From Gordonia otitidis NBRC 100426 (GTDB lineage Bacteria > Actinomycetota > Actinomycetes > Mycobacteriales > Mycobacteriaceae): a DNA stretch of 64,000 bases. Location: positions 1 to 64,000 of the forward strand of contig NZ_BAFB01000187.1 in assembly GCF_000248075.1 (NCBI RefSeq), written 5' to 3'. The notes beneath the pieces were generated by a model. That model had not been told where the DNA came from. It did no database searches and saw only the letters and a program-made list of their open reading frames with translations. Of this stretch, positions 20,899 through 29,976 are shown one piece after another. How positions within the stretch are numbered: position 1 is the first letter of the stretch; every line of letters begins with the position of its first letter. A program made the position numbers and the translations under genes.

Positions 20899-22410
20899 TT
20901 GGTCGCGATCGACAACGCGGCTGCACGCCCCACCCGCTCCATTCTCGAGGCATTCAGCGGCGTCGAGATGGCGACCATTCCGGTCGGTACCGCAGAAGAC
21001 CTCGAGACCGCGGTGTCGCGAGCGCGGGCCGCGCAGCAGGGGTGGGCGAAGCAGTCCCCGGACGAGCGCGCCAAGGTGCTCAAGAAGTTCTCCGAACTTG
21101 TGCACTCCAACGCGGCGTCGTTGATGGACATCGCGCAGGCCGAGACCGGTAAGGCCCGATCCTATGCGCAGGAAGAGGTCATCGACGTCGCACTGACGGC
21201 GCGCTATTACGCGACGCACGGCCCGAAGATGCTCGCCGAGCGGAAGGTCCAGGGCATGCTTCCCGGCGCCACCAAGGTGCGGGTGCGGTATCAACCCAAG
21301 GGCGTCGTCGGTGTCATCAGTCCGTGGAATTACCCGCTGACCCTGGCGGTTTCGGATGCGGTGGCCGCTCTGCTCGCGGGCAACGGGGTGGTGATCAAAC
21401 CGGACAGCCAGACGCCGTACTGTGCCCTCGCCCTGGCTGAACTGCTGTACGAGGCTGGTTTGCCGCCTGCGCTCTTCGCTGTGGTTCCGGGTCCGGGAAG
21501 TGTTGTGGGACAAGCCATCATGGCCAACTGTGATTATGTGATGTTCACCGGTTCGTCGGAGACCGGCGCGTCGCTCGCCGAGCAGGCGGGTCGTCGACTC
21601 ATCGGTTTCTCGGCGGAGCTCGGTGGCAAGAACCCGATGATCGTCACGGCCAACGCCAAGATCGACCATGCCGTCGAAGGCGCTGCGCGCGCGTGCTATT
21701 CGAACTCCGGACAGCTGTGTATCTCGATCGAGCGGCTCTACGTCGACAAGGCGATCTCCGACGAGTTCACCGAGAAGTTCGGCGCCTTCGTGCGCGACAT
21801 GAAGCTCGGCGCCACCTACGACTTCACCGTCGACATGGGATCACTGGCCTCGGCGGCACAGGTCGAGACGGCCGAAGCGCACGTCGACGACGCCGTAGCG
21901 AAGGGTGCAACGGTGATTGCCGGTGGCAAGCGTCGTGCCGACCTCGGCCCGTTCTTCTTCGAGCCGACGGTGCTGTCGGGTGTCACCGACGAGATGACAT
22001 GCTTCCGCAACGAGACGTTCGGGCCGGTGGTGTCCGTCTATCCCGTCGACTCCACCGACGAGGCGATCAAGCTGGCCAACGACACCGACTACGGACTCAA
22101 CGCGAGCGTGTTCGCCGGGAGCAGTGAGGAAGCGCAGGCCATCGCCGAGCAGTTGCGTGCCGGGACCGTCAACATCAACGAGGGCTACGCCGCCGCGTGG
22201 GCGTCGACCGCTGCGCCGATGGGCGGCATGGGCATCTCGGGGGTCGGCCGCCGACACGGCGAGGAGGGGCTCCTCAAGTACACCGAGCCCCAGACGATCG
22301 CCGAGCAGCGCTTCATCGGTATCGACAAGGCACCCGGTGTACCCAAGAGCGTCTACCGCGCGGTGACGCCGCTGGCGGTTCGGTCGCTGAAGTTCTTGCC
22401 GGGACGGTAG
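20899..22410 (+). CDS. gabD2: Succinic semialdehyde dehydrogenase, 5' end frameshifted
   Basis: An NAD(P)-dependent aldehyde dehydrogenase matching the GabD2 type (Rv1731 of M. tuberculosis, from memory), which oxidises succinic semialdehyde to succinate. Motifs include GVISPWNYPLTLAVSD, the cofactor loop FTGSSETG, the catalytic Glu in AELGGKNPM and the catalytic Cys in SGQLCISIERLY. The open frame begins at a TTG at 20899. A much better start, ATG at 20856 with AGGAGG five bases before it, is in another frame and opens with MPKANS. Deleting one C from the CCC at 20872-20874 joins the two as MPKANS-DYFDRLGALVAID, just like homologues. So the gene carries a one-base insertion or the sequence has an error there. 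The rest is intact. Confidence 0.85.
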   Translation: MVAIDNAAARPTRSILEAFSGVEMATIPVGTAEDLETAVSRARAAQQGWAKQSPDERAKVLKKFSELVHSNAASLMDIAQAETGKARSYAQEEVIDVALTARYYATHGPKMLAERKVQGMLPGATKVRVRYQPKGVVGVISPWNYPLTLAVSDAVAALLAGNGVVIKPDSQTPYCALALAELLYEAGLPPALFAVVPGPGSVVGQAIMANCDYVMFTGSSETGASLAEQAGRRLIGFSAELGGKNPMIVTANAKIDHAVEGAARACYSNSGQLCISIERLYVDKAISDEFTEKFGAFVRDMKLGATYDFTVDMGSLASAAQVETAEAHVDDAVAKGATVIAGGKRRADLGPFFFEPTVLSGVTDEMTCFRNETFGPVVSVYPVDSTDEAIKLANDTDYGLNASVFAGSSEEAQAIAEQLRAGTVNINEGYAAAWASTAAPMGGMGISGVGRRHGEEGLLKYTEPQTIAEQRFIGIDKAPGVPKSVYRAVTPLAVRSLKFLPGR

Positions 22411-22434
22411 TCGGCGTAGGAGCCCACGGGGTGG

Positions 22435-23028
22435 TCAGTCGTCGGAGGCGCTGAACATCGCCCAGACGGGCCCGGTCAGCAACCAGATCACCGTGATCAC
22501 GCCGAGCATCGGGAACATGCCGCGCAGCGATTCGGCCTGGTGCGGATTCGCGACCGTGACGGTGAGCAGTAGTGCTGCTCCGGCGGCAACGGCTGCGGCG
22601 AGAAGCCAACGACCGAAGTCGGCGATCTCCTTGCGTAGCGCTACGGGTCCTCCCTTGGGAGCTTTGGCCGGGGCGGGGCCTCCCGCGAAGCGGTAGGCGA
22701 ACCGGGCGTCGGCCCAGCGGATGACGGAGTGCCCGAACGCGACGGTGACACCGAGATAGACCCCCGCGATCTTGTGCACGGTGGTGACATCGCTGCCGCG
22801 GGCGAGGTCGACGGCTACCGCGACGAGCAACATGAGGTCGACGAGCGGGAGTAGCAGCAGGATCAGCGACGACGCGCGCCGTCGTCGCAGGAGGTACCGT
22901 ACCGACAATCCGCAGATCAGAAGCGCCCAGAAGCCGACCTCGCATCCGAGGATCGCCCAGGTTATCGGTGACTCGAGAAGATTGAAGCCCATGCCACTCA
23001 CGATGCGCGGCGCGACGGGATCGGTCAT
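22435..23028 (-). CDS. Multi-pass membrane protein, function unknown
   Basis: A protein of up to 197 aa with four or five predicted transmembrane segments, an arginine-rich loop (YLLRRRRAS) and a cytoplasmic loop with a Pro/Lys run (PAPAKAPKGGP). The family resembles actinobacterial integral membrane proteins annotated without function. Starts at 23064, 23028 and 22992 are all open and none has a clear ribosome binding site; homologues I recall would favour the two shorter forms. It is divergent from the histidine kinase gene. Confidence 0.7.
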   Translation of the reverse strand: MTDPVAPRIVSGMGFNLLESPITWAILGCEVGFWALLICGLSVRYLLRRRRASSLILLLLPLVDLMLLVAVAVDLARGSDVTTVHKIAGVYLGVTVAFGHSVIRWADARFAYRFAGGPAPAKAPKGGPVALRKEIADFGRWLLAAAVAAGAALLLTVTVANPHQAESLRGMFPMLGVITVIWLLTGPVWAMFSASDD

Positions 23029-23114
23029 CGGCAGAACTGACGAGACGTCGTGGGCCAGGAGCACTCATCCTTTTGTCGGATGATTGCGACCTGCGGTCAT
23101 GTCACGATGGGCAC

Positions 23115-24434
23115 ATGTGGCGTGTCCCGATGCCCCGAACCCTGATCAACGACGTCGCGTTGACGGTGCTGTTCGTCGGCCTCGGTGTCGCCATCTATGC
23201 GGCCGGATTCGCGCACATCGGCAACCCCGATGACGCACTGGGGCCGTCCTGGTTTCCGCTGCTCGTCCTGGGTGTCGCGGGATGTTTCGAACTCTGTCGC
23301 TCCACGCACCCGGCCATTGCGCTCGCAGGCATCACGTCACTGTTGGTGGTGGATACCGTCGTCGCGCCGTCGGTGCCGATCTGGCTGATGTTCTCCGACG
23401 TCGTCTACGCGGTATGCGTCTACGGCGGAGCGCGGCTGGTGCATCTGATGTTCGGGATCTGCGCCTTCGTGGCAGCCGGTGTGCTCACCCTCGTCGCGGC
23501 GTTTCCGGAGACGGCGGGCTGGCAATTCCTGTTCATCTGTGTGCTGTGGTTGATCGCCTTCGTTGCCTCACCGCTCGCGTACGGCTGGGCGGTGCGCGAG
23601 CACCGGACCGCGCTGCACCTCGAACGTGCGCATTCGCAGACGCTCTCTGTCCTGGCTGCTCGCGAGAAACTCGACGCCGTCGTGGCCGAGCGTCGCAGGC
23701 TGGCCCGCGAACTGCACGACGTGATCGCTGGCCGGTTGTCGGCGATCGCGATGCATTCGGCTGCGGCGCAACAGTATCCCGACAATGCGGAGGTCAACGC
23801 GACGGCACTCGCGGCGATCCGCACCAGCAGCGTCGACGCGCTCACCGAGATGCGCGGACTGATCGATCTGCTCGCTGCCGACGAGCCCGACAGTGGGTCA
23901 GAACCCGGCGCCGCCGAGCGAGAAGCGGCCGGACTCCGTCGCCTCGACCGGCTGATCGCACCGATTCGCGTGTCGGGTACCGCTGTCGATCTCACGCATC
24001 CGACCCACGCGTCAATGGCCGCACTCGCCGACGAACTTCCCGCCGTCGTCGACATCGGCGCGCATCGGATTCTCGCCGAGGCACTCACCAACGCGGTGAC
24101 TCACGCTCCCGGACAACCGATTTCGCTCACCATAGAGCTCGACGACGATGCGCTGGGCATAGAAGTCTGCAACCTTCTCGACGCGCACGACGCATCGTCG
24201 TCGCGCGAGAATGCCCACCGGGGCCGCGGAATCGAGAACATGACCACTCGTGCCCGCATCGTCGGCGGCCACCTGGCCGCGAGCCCGGTGGGGGAGCGGT
24301 TCGTGGTGGCGGCCCGCCTGCCCACAAACCTGGTGCCGACCTCGGATGCCCCCGAAGGGGATCAGGCCGGCCGCGACGAGTCCACCGGGGCTCGGGACCG
24401 TCGCGAACCGACTACGAGAGTGCCGCATCCATGA
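23115..24434 (+). CDS. Two-component sensor histidine kinase, NarL/DesK type
   Basis: A HisKA_3 class sensor kinase of about 439 aa. Some six hydrophobic segments occupy residues 10-160, then a helical linker leads to the phospho-acceptor motif RRLARELHDVIAGRLSAIAMH. The ATPase domain has the N-box EALTNAVTHAPG and the G-box GRGIENMTTRARIVGG. The C-terminal 35 residues are polar and disordered-looking. The gene overlaps its response regulator by four bases (ATGA). I took ATG 23115; ATG 23130 and an upstream start at 23073 are possible. The downstream glycosyltransferase suggests, but does not show, an envelope-related role. Confidence 0.9.
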   Translation: MWRVPMPRTLINDVALTVLFVGLGVAIYAAGFAHIGNPDDALGPSWFPLLVLGVAGCFELCRSTHPAIALAGITSLLVVDTVVAPSVPIWLMFSDVVYAVCVYGGARLVHLMFGICAFVAAGVLTLVAAFPETAGWQFLFICVLWLIAFVASPLAYGWAVREHRTALHLERAHSQTLSVLAAREKLDAVVAERRRLARELHDVIAGRLSAIAMHSAAAQQYPDNAEVNATALAAIRTSSVDALTEMRGLIDLLAADEPDSGSEPGAAEREAAGLRRLDRLIAPIRVSGTAVDLTHPTHASMAALADELPAVVDIGAHRILAEALTNAVTHAPGQPISLTIELDDDALGIEVCNLLDAHDASSSRENAHRGRGIENMTTRARIVGGHLAASPVGERFVVAARLPTNLVPTSDAPEGDQAGRDESTGARDRREPTTRVPHP

Positions 24435-25153
24435 CCGACACATCGCCGACCAGAGTGTTGATCGCCGACGATCACACCGCGATCCGAGCGGGGATCACGA
24501 TGATGCTCGCACCTGCGGCAGGCATCGACGTGGTGGGTGAAGCCTCCGACGGTGACGAAGCGGTGATCGCAGCTGACGCGCTGCGTCCGGACGTGGTGCT
24601 GATGGACGTGCGCATGCCGGGCACCGACGGCATCACGGCGACGGACCGGATAGTGCGCGCCGGCTCGTGTCGCGTGATCGTGCTGACCACTTTCGATCTC
24701 GACGACTACGTCTTCGGCGCACTGCGCGCCGGGGCCAGTGGGTTCCTGTTGAAGACCGCGTCGGCCGAGGCGATCGTCGAGGCGATCCGCGCCGTGGCAC
24801 GCGGCGATGCCGCGCTCGCGCCGGAAGTCACCCTGCGTGTCCTCGAATCATTTCGCGGCGGTGACACTTCCGGCCGGCCGCCGTCGACGTCCCCCTCTGC
24901 GGCAGTGGCTCCCGCGGGTTCGACGGGTCCTGCGACGTCGACGGCTCACCAGCGTCGGTTCGACGACCTCACGAACCGTGAACGCGACGTACTCCGATGC
25001 CTCGCCGCCGGGATGGCGAACGTCGACATCGCTCGAACACTGTTCATCACCGAAACCACCGTGAAGACACACGTGTCGCGGGTCCTGATGAAACTCGATG
25101 TCCGCTCCCGCGTTCAGGCGGCGATACTCGCTCGCGAGAGCGGAGAGGTCTAG
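24431..25153 (+). CDS. LuxR/NarL-family response regulator
   Basis: A 240-aa response regulator paired with the preceding kinase. The receiver domain shows the acidic pair in LIADDHTAIRAG, the phospho-acceptor Asp in VVLMDVRMPG, and the Lys in GFLLKTAS. The LuxR-type output domain has LTNRERDVLRCLAAGMANVDIA and ETTVKTHVSRVLMKLD. Between them is an unusually long Ser/Pro/Ala/Thr-rich linker (about residues 140-175). The ATG overlaps the kinase stop. A long open frame in the same phase extends upstream through the kinase gene, but it is a shadow. Target genes are unknown. Confidence 0.93.
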   Translation: MTDTSPTRVLIADDHTAIRAGITMMLAPAAGIDVVGEASDGDEAVIAADALRPDVVLMDVRMPGTDGITATDRIVRAGSCRVIVLTTFDLDDYVFGALRAGASGFLLKTASAEAIVEAIRAVARGDAALAPEVTLRVLESFRGGDTSGRPPSTSPSAAVAPAGSTGPATSTAHQRRFDDLTNRERDVLRCLAAGMANVDIARTLFITETTVKTHVSRVLMKLDVRSRVQAAILARESGEV

Positions 25154-25246
25154 GTCTCACAGACTTCTCCCAGTGAGGGTCCAGGGTCGCGGTAGCGAGG
25201 TCTCGGACTCTGGTAGTCGAACCCATACTCGACTTCTGGAGGAACG

Positions 25247-27340
25247 ATGACCGCAGTTCTGGAGCGGCCGGACGTATCGCCGCCCGCCGACGATTCGCCG
25301 CCGACTCACAAGCGCGCACGCCGGGCGCGACGGCCCGTGCGGTGGAGCCCGTTCGCACTCGCTGGGTTGCTCGTGGCCACCGCAGCGCTCTACCTGTGGA
25401 ATCTGTCGGCCAGCGGCTACGGCAACACGTTCTACGCGGCCGCGGCGTGGGCGGGCTCCGAGAGCTGGAAAGCGTGGTTCTTCGGCGCGCTCGACCCGTC
25501 GAACTTCATCACCGTCGACAAGCCCCCTGCCTCGTTGTGGGTGACCGGACTGTCGGTGCGCATCTTCGGGATGAACAGCTGGGCCGTGCTGGTGCCGCAG
25601 GCGCTCATGGGGGTTGCGGCCGTGGCACTGATGTACGTGACGATGCGTCGGGTGATCACCGATCCACGGCAGGGGACCGTTGCGGGACTGATCGCCGGTG
25701 CGGTGCTGGCCTGCACGCCCGCCGCAGCACTGATGTTCCGTTTCAACAACCCCGACGCCCTGCTGGTGCTGCTCATGGTTGCGGCAGGTTACTGCCTGGC
25801 GCGCGCGATCGCCACGAACTCCGGCCGCTGGCTCGCCCTGGTAGGTGTCGCGCTGGGATTCGCCTTCCTCACCAAGATGTTGCAGGGCCTGCTGGTACTG
25901 CCCGCATTCGGACTCGCATACCTGCTCTTCGCAAACAACGGGTGGCTCAGGAGGATTGCGCAGTTGCTCGGTGCCGCTGTGGCTCTCGTCGTGTCCGCAG
26001 GGTGGTTTGTCGTCGCGACGATTCTGACGCCCGCGAGCTCGCGCCCCTACATCGGCGGCTCGACGGACAATTCGTTCATGGACCTCGTGTGGGGCTACAA
26101 CGGCGTCGGACGGATCAGCGGTGGTTCAGGTGGCGGACCGGGCGGAGGAGGTGCGGGCGGCTCCTTCGGCGGCTCGACGGGCCTGAGTCGGCTCTTCAGC
26201 TCGGAGATGGGCAACGAGATCTCGTGGCTGCTGCCCGTATCGCTGTTCGCGATCGCGTTCTGTGTCTATCTGATGATTCGTAGCTTCCCGATCTTCAGCT
26301 ACCGCAACGGAATTCACCGCACCGAAGGCGGCGCCGTGGTTGCCTGGGGCGGTTGGCTGCTGGTTACCGCGATGATCTTCAGCTACATGAGCGGGACCAT
26401 CCATCCCTACTACACCGTTGCCCTGGCGCCTGCCGTCGCTGCGATGGTTGCCCTCGGTGGGGTATTCGCATGGCGACGCCGCGCCAACTGGGACGGACGA
26501 ATTGCGTTGAGTGTCATGATCGGACTCGCCGCCTGGTGGTCGATAGTCTTGCTCAACCGCAACGAATGGGGACCGCAGTGGTGCCGGTGGATCATCGGTG
26601 CCGTCGCCGTGTTCGCAGTGATCGGTGTGCTCGCAGGGGGTGCGCTCGGACTCAAAAAGCTGTTCATGGCCTCGGTGATCGCGGGCGCGATCGCGGGATT
26701 CGCTGGGACGGCGGCGTTCTCGATCGCCACCGCAGCGACAGCGCACCACGGCTCGATTCCGACGGCTGCGCAGACCAACGGCGTCCAGGGCGGAATGGGA
26801 GGCCCGGGCGGCGGCGGACCCGGCGGAACCCGTGGCGCACAGAGCGGTAACGCCCCGAACGGCACGGCCCAGAGTGGCACCGCTCAGAACGGCACGGTGC
26901 CCAACGGTGTGGCGCAGCCGAACGGGAGCGGAACCGCGCAGTCGGGTACAGCGCAGGCCCAGAGTGGCGCCCAGGGCGACCGCACACGCGGTGGTGGTAT
27001 GGGAATGGGCGGTCCGGGCGGCGAGTCGTCGACCAACGCCGAATTGGTGAAGCTGCTGAAGAACACCAACACCACCTGGGCGGCAGCGACCAACGGGTCG
27101 CAGTCGGCGTCGACCATCGAGATCGCATCGGGCAAGGCCGTGATGGCGATCGGCGGGTGGAGCGGTGATCCCGCACCGACGCTCGACGAGTTCAAGCAGT
27201 ACGTGAAGGACGGCAAGATCGCGTACTACATCGGCGGTGGTCAGGGCGGTCCCGGCGGCAACTCGGCGATCTCCACCTGGGTGGCGCAGAACTTCACGGC
27301 AACGACGGTCGGAGGCACCACGGTGTACAAGCTGATCTGA
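25247..27340 (+). CDS. Membrane glycosyltransferase, GT39/ArnT-like
   Basis: A 697-aa polytopic membrane glycosyltransferase of the PMT_2/ArnT-like group that uses polyprenyl-phosphate sugars. The first extracytoplasmic loop carries the acidic motif around DPSNFITVDKPP, typical of this fold, and about twelve transmembrane segments follow. The extracytoplasmic tail includes a Gly-rich loop (about residues 290-310), a long Gly/Asn/Thr/Gln low-complexity region (about 510-600) and a globular C-terminal domain. The ATG has GGAGGA four bases upstream. A strong terminator follows, so the gene is probably its own unit behind the two-component system. Its sugar acceptor is not visible; arabinan, lipid or protein mannosylation are options. 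Confidence 0.88.
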   Translation: MTAVLERPDVSPPADDSPPTHKRARRARRPVRWSPFALAGLLVATAALYLWNLSASGYGNTFYAAAAWAGSESWKAWFFGALDPSNFITVDKPPASLWVTGLSVRIFGMNSWAVLVPQALMGVAAVALMYVTMRRVITDPRQGTVAGLIAGAVLACTPAAALMFRFNNPDALLVLLMVAAGYCLARAIATNSGRWLALVGVALGFAFLTKMLQGLLVLPAFGLAYLLFANNGWLRRIAQLLGAAVALVVSAGWFVVATILTPASSRPYIGGSTDNSFMDLVWGYNGVGRISGGSGGGPGGGGAGGSFGGSTGLSRLFSSEMGNEISWLLPVSLFAIAFCVYLMIRSFPIFSYRNGIHRTEGGAVVAWGGWLLVTAMIFSYMSGTIHPYYTVALAPAVAAMVALGGVFAWRRRANWDGRIALSVMIGLAAWWSIVLLNRNEWGPQWCRWIIGAVAVFAVIGVLAGGALGLKKLFMASVIAGAIAGFAGTAAFSIATAATAHHGSIPTAAQTNGVQGGMGGPGGGGPGGTRGAQSGNAPNGTAQSGTAQNGTVPNGVAQPNGSGTAQSGTAQAQSGAQGDRTRGGGMGMGGPGGESSTNAELVKLLKNTNTTWAAATNGSQSASTIEIASGKAVMAIGGWSGDPAPTLDEFKQYVKDGKIAYYIGGGQGGPGGNSAISTWVAQNFTATTVGGTTVYKLI

Positions 27341-27388
27341 CCATACGGCGTCTACCGGTCGGGAACGTCGAGACGTATTGTCGAAGGA

Positions 27389-27428
27389 CCAGCGGCGGCC
27401 CATTTCCGTGAGCGGGGGCCGCCGCTGG
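27389..27428 (+). terminator. Strong hairpin terminator after the glycosyltransferase
   Basis: Arms CCAGCGGCGGCC and GGCCGCCGCTGG pair perfectly around a loop of about 16 bases, followed by TTCTG. It lies 48 bases after the glycosyltransferase stop and before the next gene's ribosome binding site, so it separates two transcription units. Confidence 0.8.
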
Positions 27429-27468
27429 TTCTGATGCGAGCGCCAGTCGACCCGGAATCGGAGAAGCC

Positions 27469-28329
27469 ATGTCCGACAAGATCACTCAGTTCACGCGAGA
27501 CGGATTGCTCTTCGACGTCGCGGACTCCGGCCCACAGTCACCGACGGCGTCGGAACTCCCGGTCATTCTGCTGCACGGTTTTCCCGAGCGCGCCTCCTGC
27601 TGGACAGGCGTCACCGCACTACTCAATGAGCACGGATTACGAACCGTCGCGCCAGATCAGCGCGGATACTCACGGGGTGCTCGGCCACGACCCATCCGCG
27701 CCTATCGGATGGATGAGCTCGTCGACGACGTGATCGCGCTCGCCGACGCACTCGACGCCCCGCGTTTCCACCTAGTCGGACACGACTGGGGCGCGTCCGT
27801 CGCATATCTGGTGGCTGCCCGACATCCCGACCGTGTGGCGACGCTGACGACCCTGGCCGTCCCGCATCCGGCAGCCTTCCTCCGGGCGATGCCGCACGGT
27901 CAGGCGATCAAGTCGTGGTACATGGCGTTCTTCCAACTCCCCGGACTGCCCGAGCGGGCGCTCACCTACCTCGCGAGGAGTGGCGGCGGCCCCGGCGGCC
28001 GCTTCGAGTCGTATCCGGGCTACTCGGAGCGGCTGTCGCGCGAGATCGTCGACGACGGCGCGCTGACCGGCGGACTCAACTGGTACAGGGCGATGCGTTA
28101 CCAGTCGGTGCGCTCGCTCGCGGACGAGATCGTCCGGGTGCCGACCACCTACGTCTACGGTGACAAGGACTCGTTCCTCGGCAAGGCAGGCGCACGCGGC
28201 TGTGCTGCCTTCGTCGACGCGCCATACGAGTTCATCGTTGCCGAGGGCGTCGATCACTGGATGCCGGAACGTGTACCCGAACTCGTCGCCGACGCGGTCG
28301 TCGCACGCGTGGAGTCGCAGCCGAGCTGA
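27469..28329 (+). CDS. Alpha/beta hydrolase, epoxide hydrolase/haloalkane dehalogenase-like
   Basis: A 286-aa alpha/beta hydrolase with an aspartate nucleophile. The oxyanion motif is LLHGFPERASCW, the strand motif APDQRGYSRG, and the elbow VGHDWGAS places Asp106 as nucleophile, which is characteristic of epoxide hydrolases and dehalogenases, not esterases. The catalytic His is probably in GVDHWMPER. A lid-type insertion follows the elbow (about residues 130-200). Start ATG has GGAGA upstream. The gene seems monocistronic; the natural substrate is unknown. Confidence 0.88.
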   Translation: MSDKITQFTRDGLLFDVADSGPQSPTASELPVILLHGFPERASCWTGVTALLNEHGLRTVAPDQRGYSRGARPRPIRAYRMDELVDDVIALADALDAPRFHLVGHDWGASVAYLVAARHPDRVATLTTLAVPHPAAFLRAMPHGQAIKSWYMAFFQLPGLPERALTYLARSGGGPGGRFESYPGYSERLSREIVDDGALTGGLNWYRAMRYQSVRSLADEIVRVPTTYVYGDKDSFLGKAGARGCAAFVDAPYEFIVAEGVDHWMPERVPELVADAVVARVESQPS

Positions 28330-28368
28330 CGTCGCCGACCGAGTTGAATCATCGGCCACGCCGACGGG

Positions 28369-29046
28369 CTAGCGTCGGTGTCGCCGCCAACGCAAGACGA
28401 TCAGCAGTGCGACAGCCAGAGCGGCGAGAGCTCCACCGATCGCACCGAAGGCGATGGGCATTGCGGGGTTCATCGCGGGGACTCTTGTCTCGCCGGCACT
28501 GACTCGTGCGAAACCGGCTCTCCGAGCGTCGGATTCGGCGACAGGGTCGCGCTGTGCGGGCGTAGCCGGCGACTGTGGGGCAGGGGCCGAGGTCGTAGAG
28601 GCTGCGGCGAGCCGCGCTGGCGTCGGCTCGTCGGCGGTCTCGAACAACGTCGGCTCCCCCGTGGCCGCGGGCGGAGTGGCCTTCGGGGGTGCCTTCTTCT
28701 CCGCAGCCTTCGTGGGCGGGGCTTTCTTCGCCGGCGACGGATTCGCCTTCTTGGCGGGGGCCTTCTTTGCTGCGGGGGACCGGTCACCGGCTGCAGGCCC
28801 GTTCGTGGCAGTTGACTTCTTCGCCGGAGTCGTCTTCTTTGCGCCCCCGGTCTTCTTTGCGCCCGCAGTCTTCTTTGCGACGGCGGCCTTCTTGGCAGGC
28901 ACAGTCTTCTTGGCGGGAGCGGACTTCTTGGCGGGAGCGGACTTCTTGGCCGCGGCAGGCTTCTCGGCGGGCTCGGTCGTCTCGCCGGTCGTTGCCTTCT
29001 GCGACGCGTCGTCGGACGGTGTGTCGCCAGAAGTCGGGTCGGTCAT
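28369..29046 (-). CDS. Lys/Ala-rich histone H1-like protein with C-terminal membrane anchor
   Basis: A 225-aa protein of unusual make-up. After an acidic Thr-rich start (about 25 residues) comes a Lys/Ala/Pro-rich region (about 30-120) made of PAKK, VAKK and GAKK-type repeats, as in histone H1-like and HBHA-like nucleoid or heparin-binding proteins. Then a Pro/Thr/Ala linker leads to one transmembrane segment near the C-terminus (about 197-218) and a basic tail RWRRHRR. Such a chain could tie DNA, or anionic polymers, to the membrane; which side the repeats face is not certain, but the basic C-terminal tail suggests the tail is cytoplasmic and the repeats outside, or a tail-anchored topology. 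Start ATG has GGGGGC upstream. Confidence 0.75.
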   Translation of the reverse strand: MTDPTSGDTPSDDASQKATTGETTEPAEKPAAAKKSAPAKKSAPAKKTVPAKKAAVAKKTAGAKKTGGAKKTTPAKKSTATNGPAAGDRSPAAKKAPAKKANPSPAKKAPPTKAAEKKAPPKATPPAATGEPTLFETADEPTPARLAAASTTSAPAPQSPATPAQRDPVAESDARRAGFARVSAGETRVPAMNPAMPIAFGAIGGALAALAVALLIVLRWRRHRR

Positions 29047-29151
29047 GTCGGGACGCCCCCTGCAGGTCGGTCTGGATGAGTCCTCATCGTAAGCACGGCG
29101 TCGACTACGTGTCAGACGCTCTCGACGCCGTGCGCGATCGAGCGAATGCGA

Positions 29152-29844
29152 TTACGTACGCACCCCGAGCCGGGCCATCACGTCGGCATCGATGGCGCTC
29201 AACTCGTTGTCGACTGCCTTGTGTGCGGTCTTGCGCTGCGGAGCAGCCATCGATTCGGCAGCGTCGACCGCGATCGCGAGGTTGTCCAGGCGTGCCGTCA
29301 TGGCGTCGACGAACTGCTTGGTGTCAGACGACGTGTCCTGCGCGGACACCTTCTGCAACGATGTGCGCAGCGCCTCGATCCGAGCCAGGAGAGGTGCGCC
29401 GTAGCCCGAGTACTTCACCAACTGCGACGGCGACACGCCGATCCGCTTGGCCTGGAGTTCGGTGACCTTGCCGCGCCCCGCGACGGCGGCACGGTAGACC
29501 ACCGGCACCGCGATCGGTGCCACCAAACGTGCCACGGTGAGGAATCGTTTGACGCTCGCGGGACTGAACGGCTTGGCGTCGGCAGTCGCTTTTGCTTTCG
29601 CGGCAACGGTTTTGGCTTCGGCTTTCGCGATCTTCTGTGCAGCCTTCGCCTCGGCCTTGACTGTCTTGCGCTGGGCCTTCAGCTGCTTCTCGACGACCTT
29701 GGTGCGCGATTTGTGCAATTCCTTGGACGCTTTACGCCTGTCCTTCGCAGCCAGCTTCGCTTCGACCTTCGCCTTGGCCTTGAGCGCTTTGGTCTCCGCG
29801 CGTCGCTGTGCACGAGTCTTACCGTCGGACGAGAACAATCCCAT
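29152..29844 (-). CDS. Lys/Ala-rich coiled-coil protein (DUF6474-like)
   Basis: A 230-aa protein that begins MGLFSSDGKTRAQRR and continues with a long, highly charged Ala/Lys/Glu helix (about residues 10-95, repeated AKAEAKA-type segments), probably a coiled coil. Two short hydrophobic stretches follow (about 105-125, LTVARLVAPIAVPVVYRAA), then a helical C-terminal domain. It resembles an actinobacterial family I recall as DUF6474; function unknown. Start ATG has GGAAAGG seven bases upstream. It lies directly upstream of, and in the same direction as, the H1-like gene, so the two may be cotranscribed. Confidence 0.75.
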   Translation of the reverse strand: MGLFSSDGKTRAQRRAETKALKAKAKVEAKLAAKDRRKASKELHKSRTKVVEKQLKAQRKTVKAEAKAAQKIAKAEAKTVAAKAKATADAKPFSPASVKRFLTVARLVAPIAVPVVYRAAVAGRGKVTELQAKRIGVSPSQLVKYSGYGAPLLARIEALRTSLQKVSAQDTSSDTKQFVDAMTARLDNLAIAVDAAESMAAPQRKTAHKAVDNELSAIDADVMARLGVRT

Positions 29845-29976
29845 GCGGGCACCTTTCCCTGCGCCAGTTTGCTACAAGCATTGCATAGGCTCGACACAGA
29901 CCGATCACATCCGTCACACCGGCGGTGCGATCGACAGCCCATGTGTCCGACGAGCCGGTGAGAATCGAGGTGAGGT

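Noticed and set aside
23282-24430. Upstream extension of the second response regulator
   Set aside because: It is a frame-shifted shadow of the kinase gene; the receiver domain begins just after the ATG at 24431.
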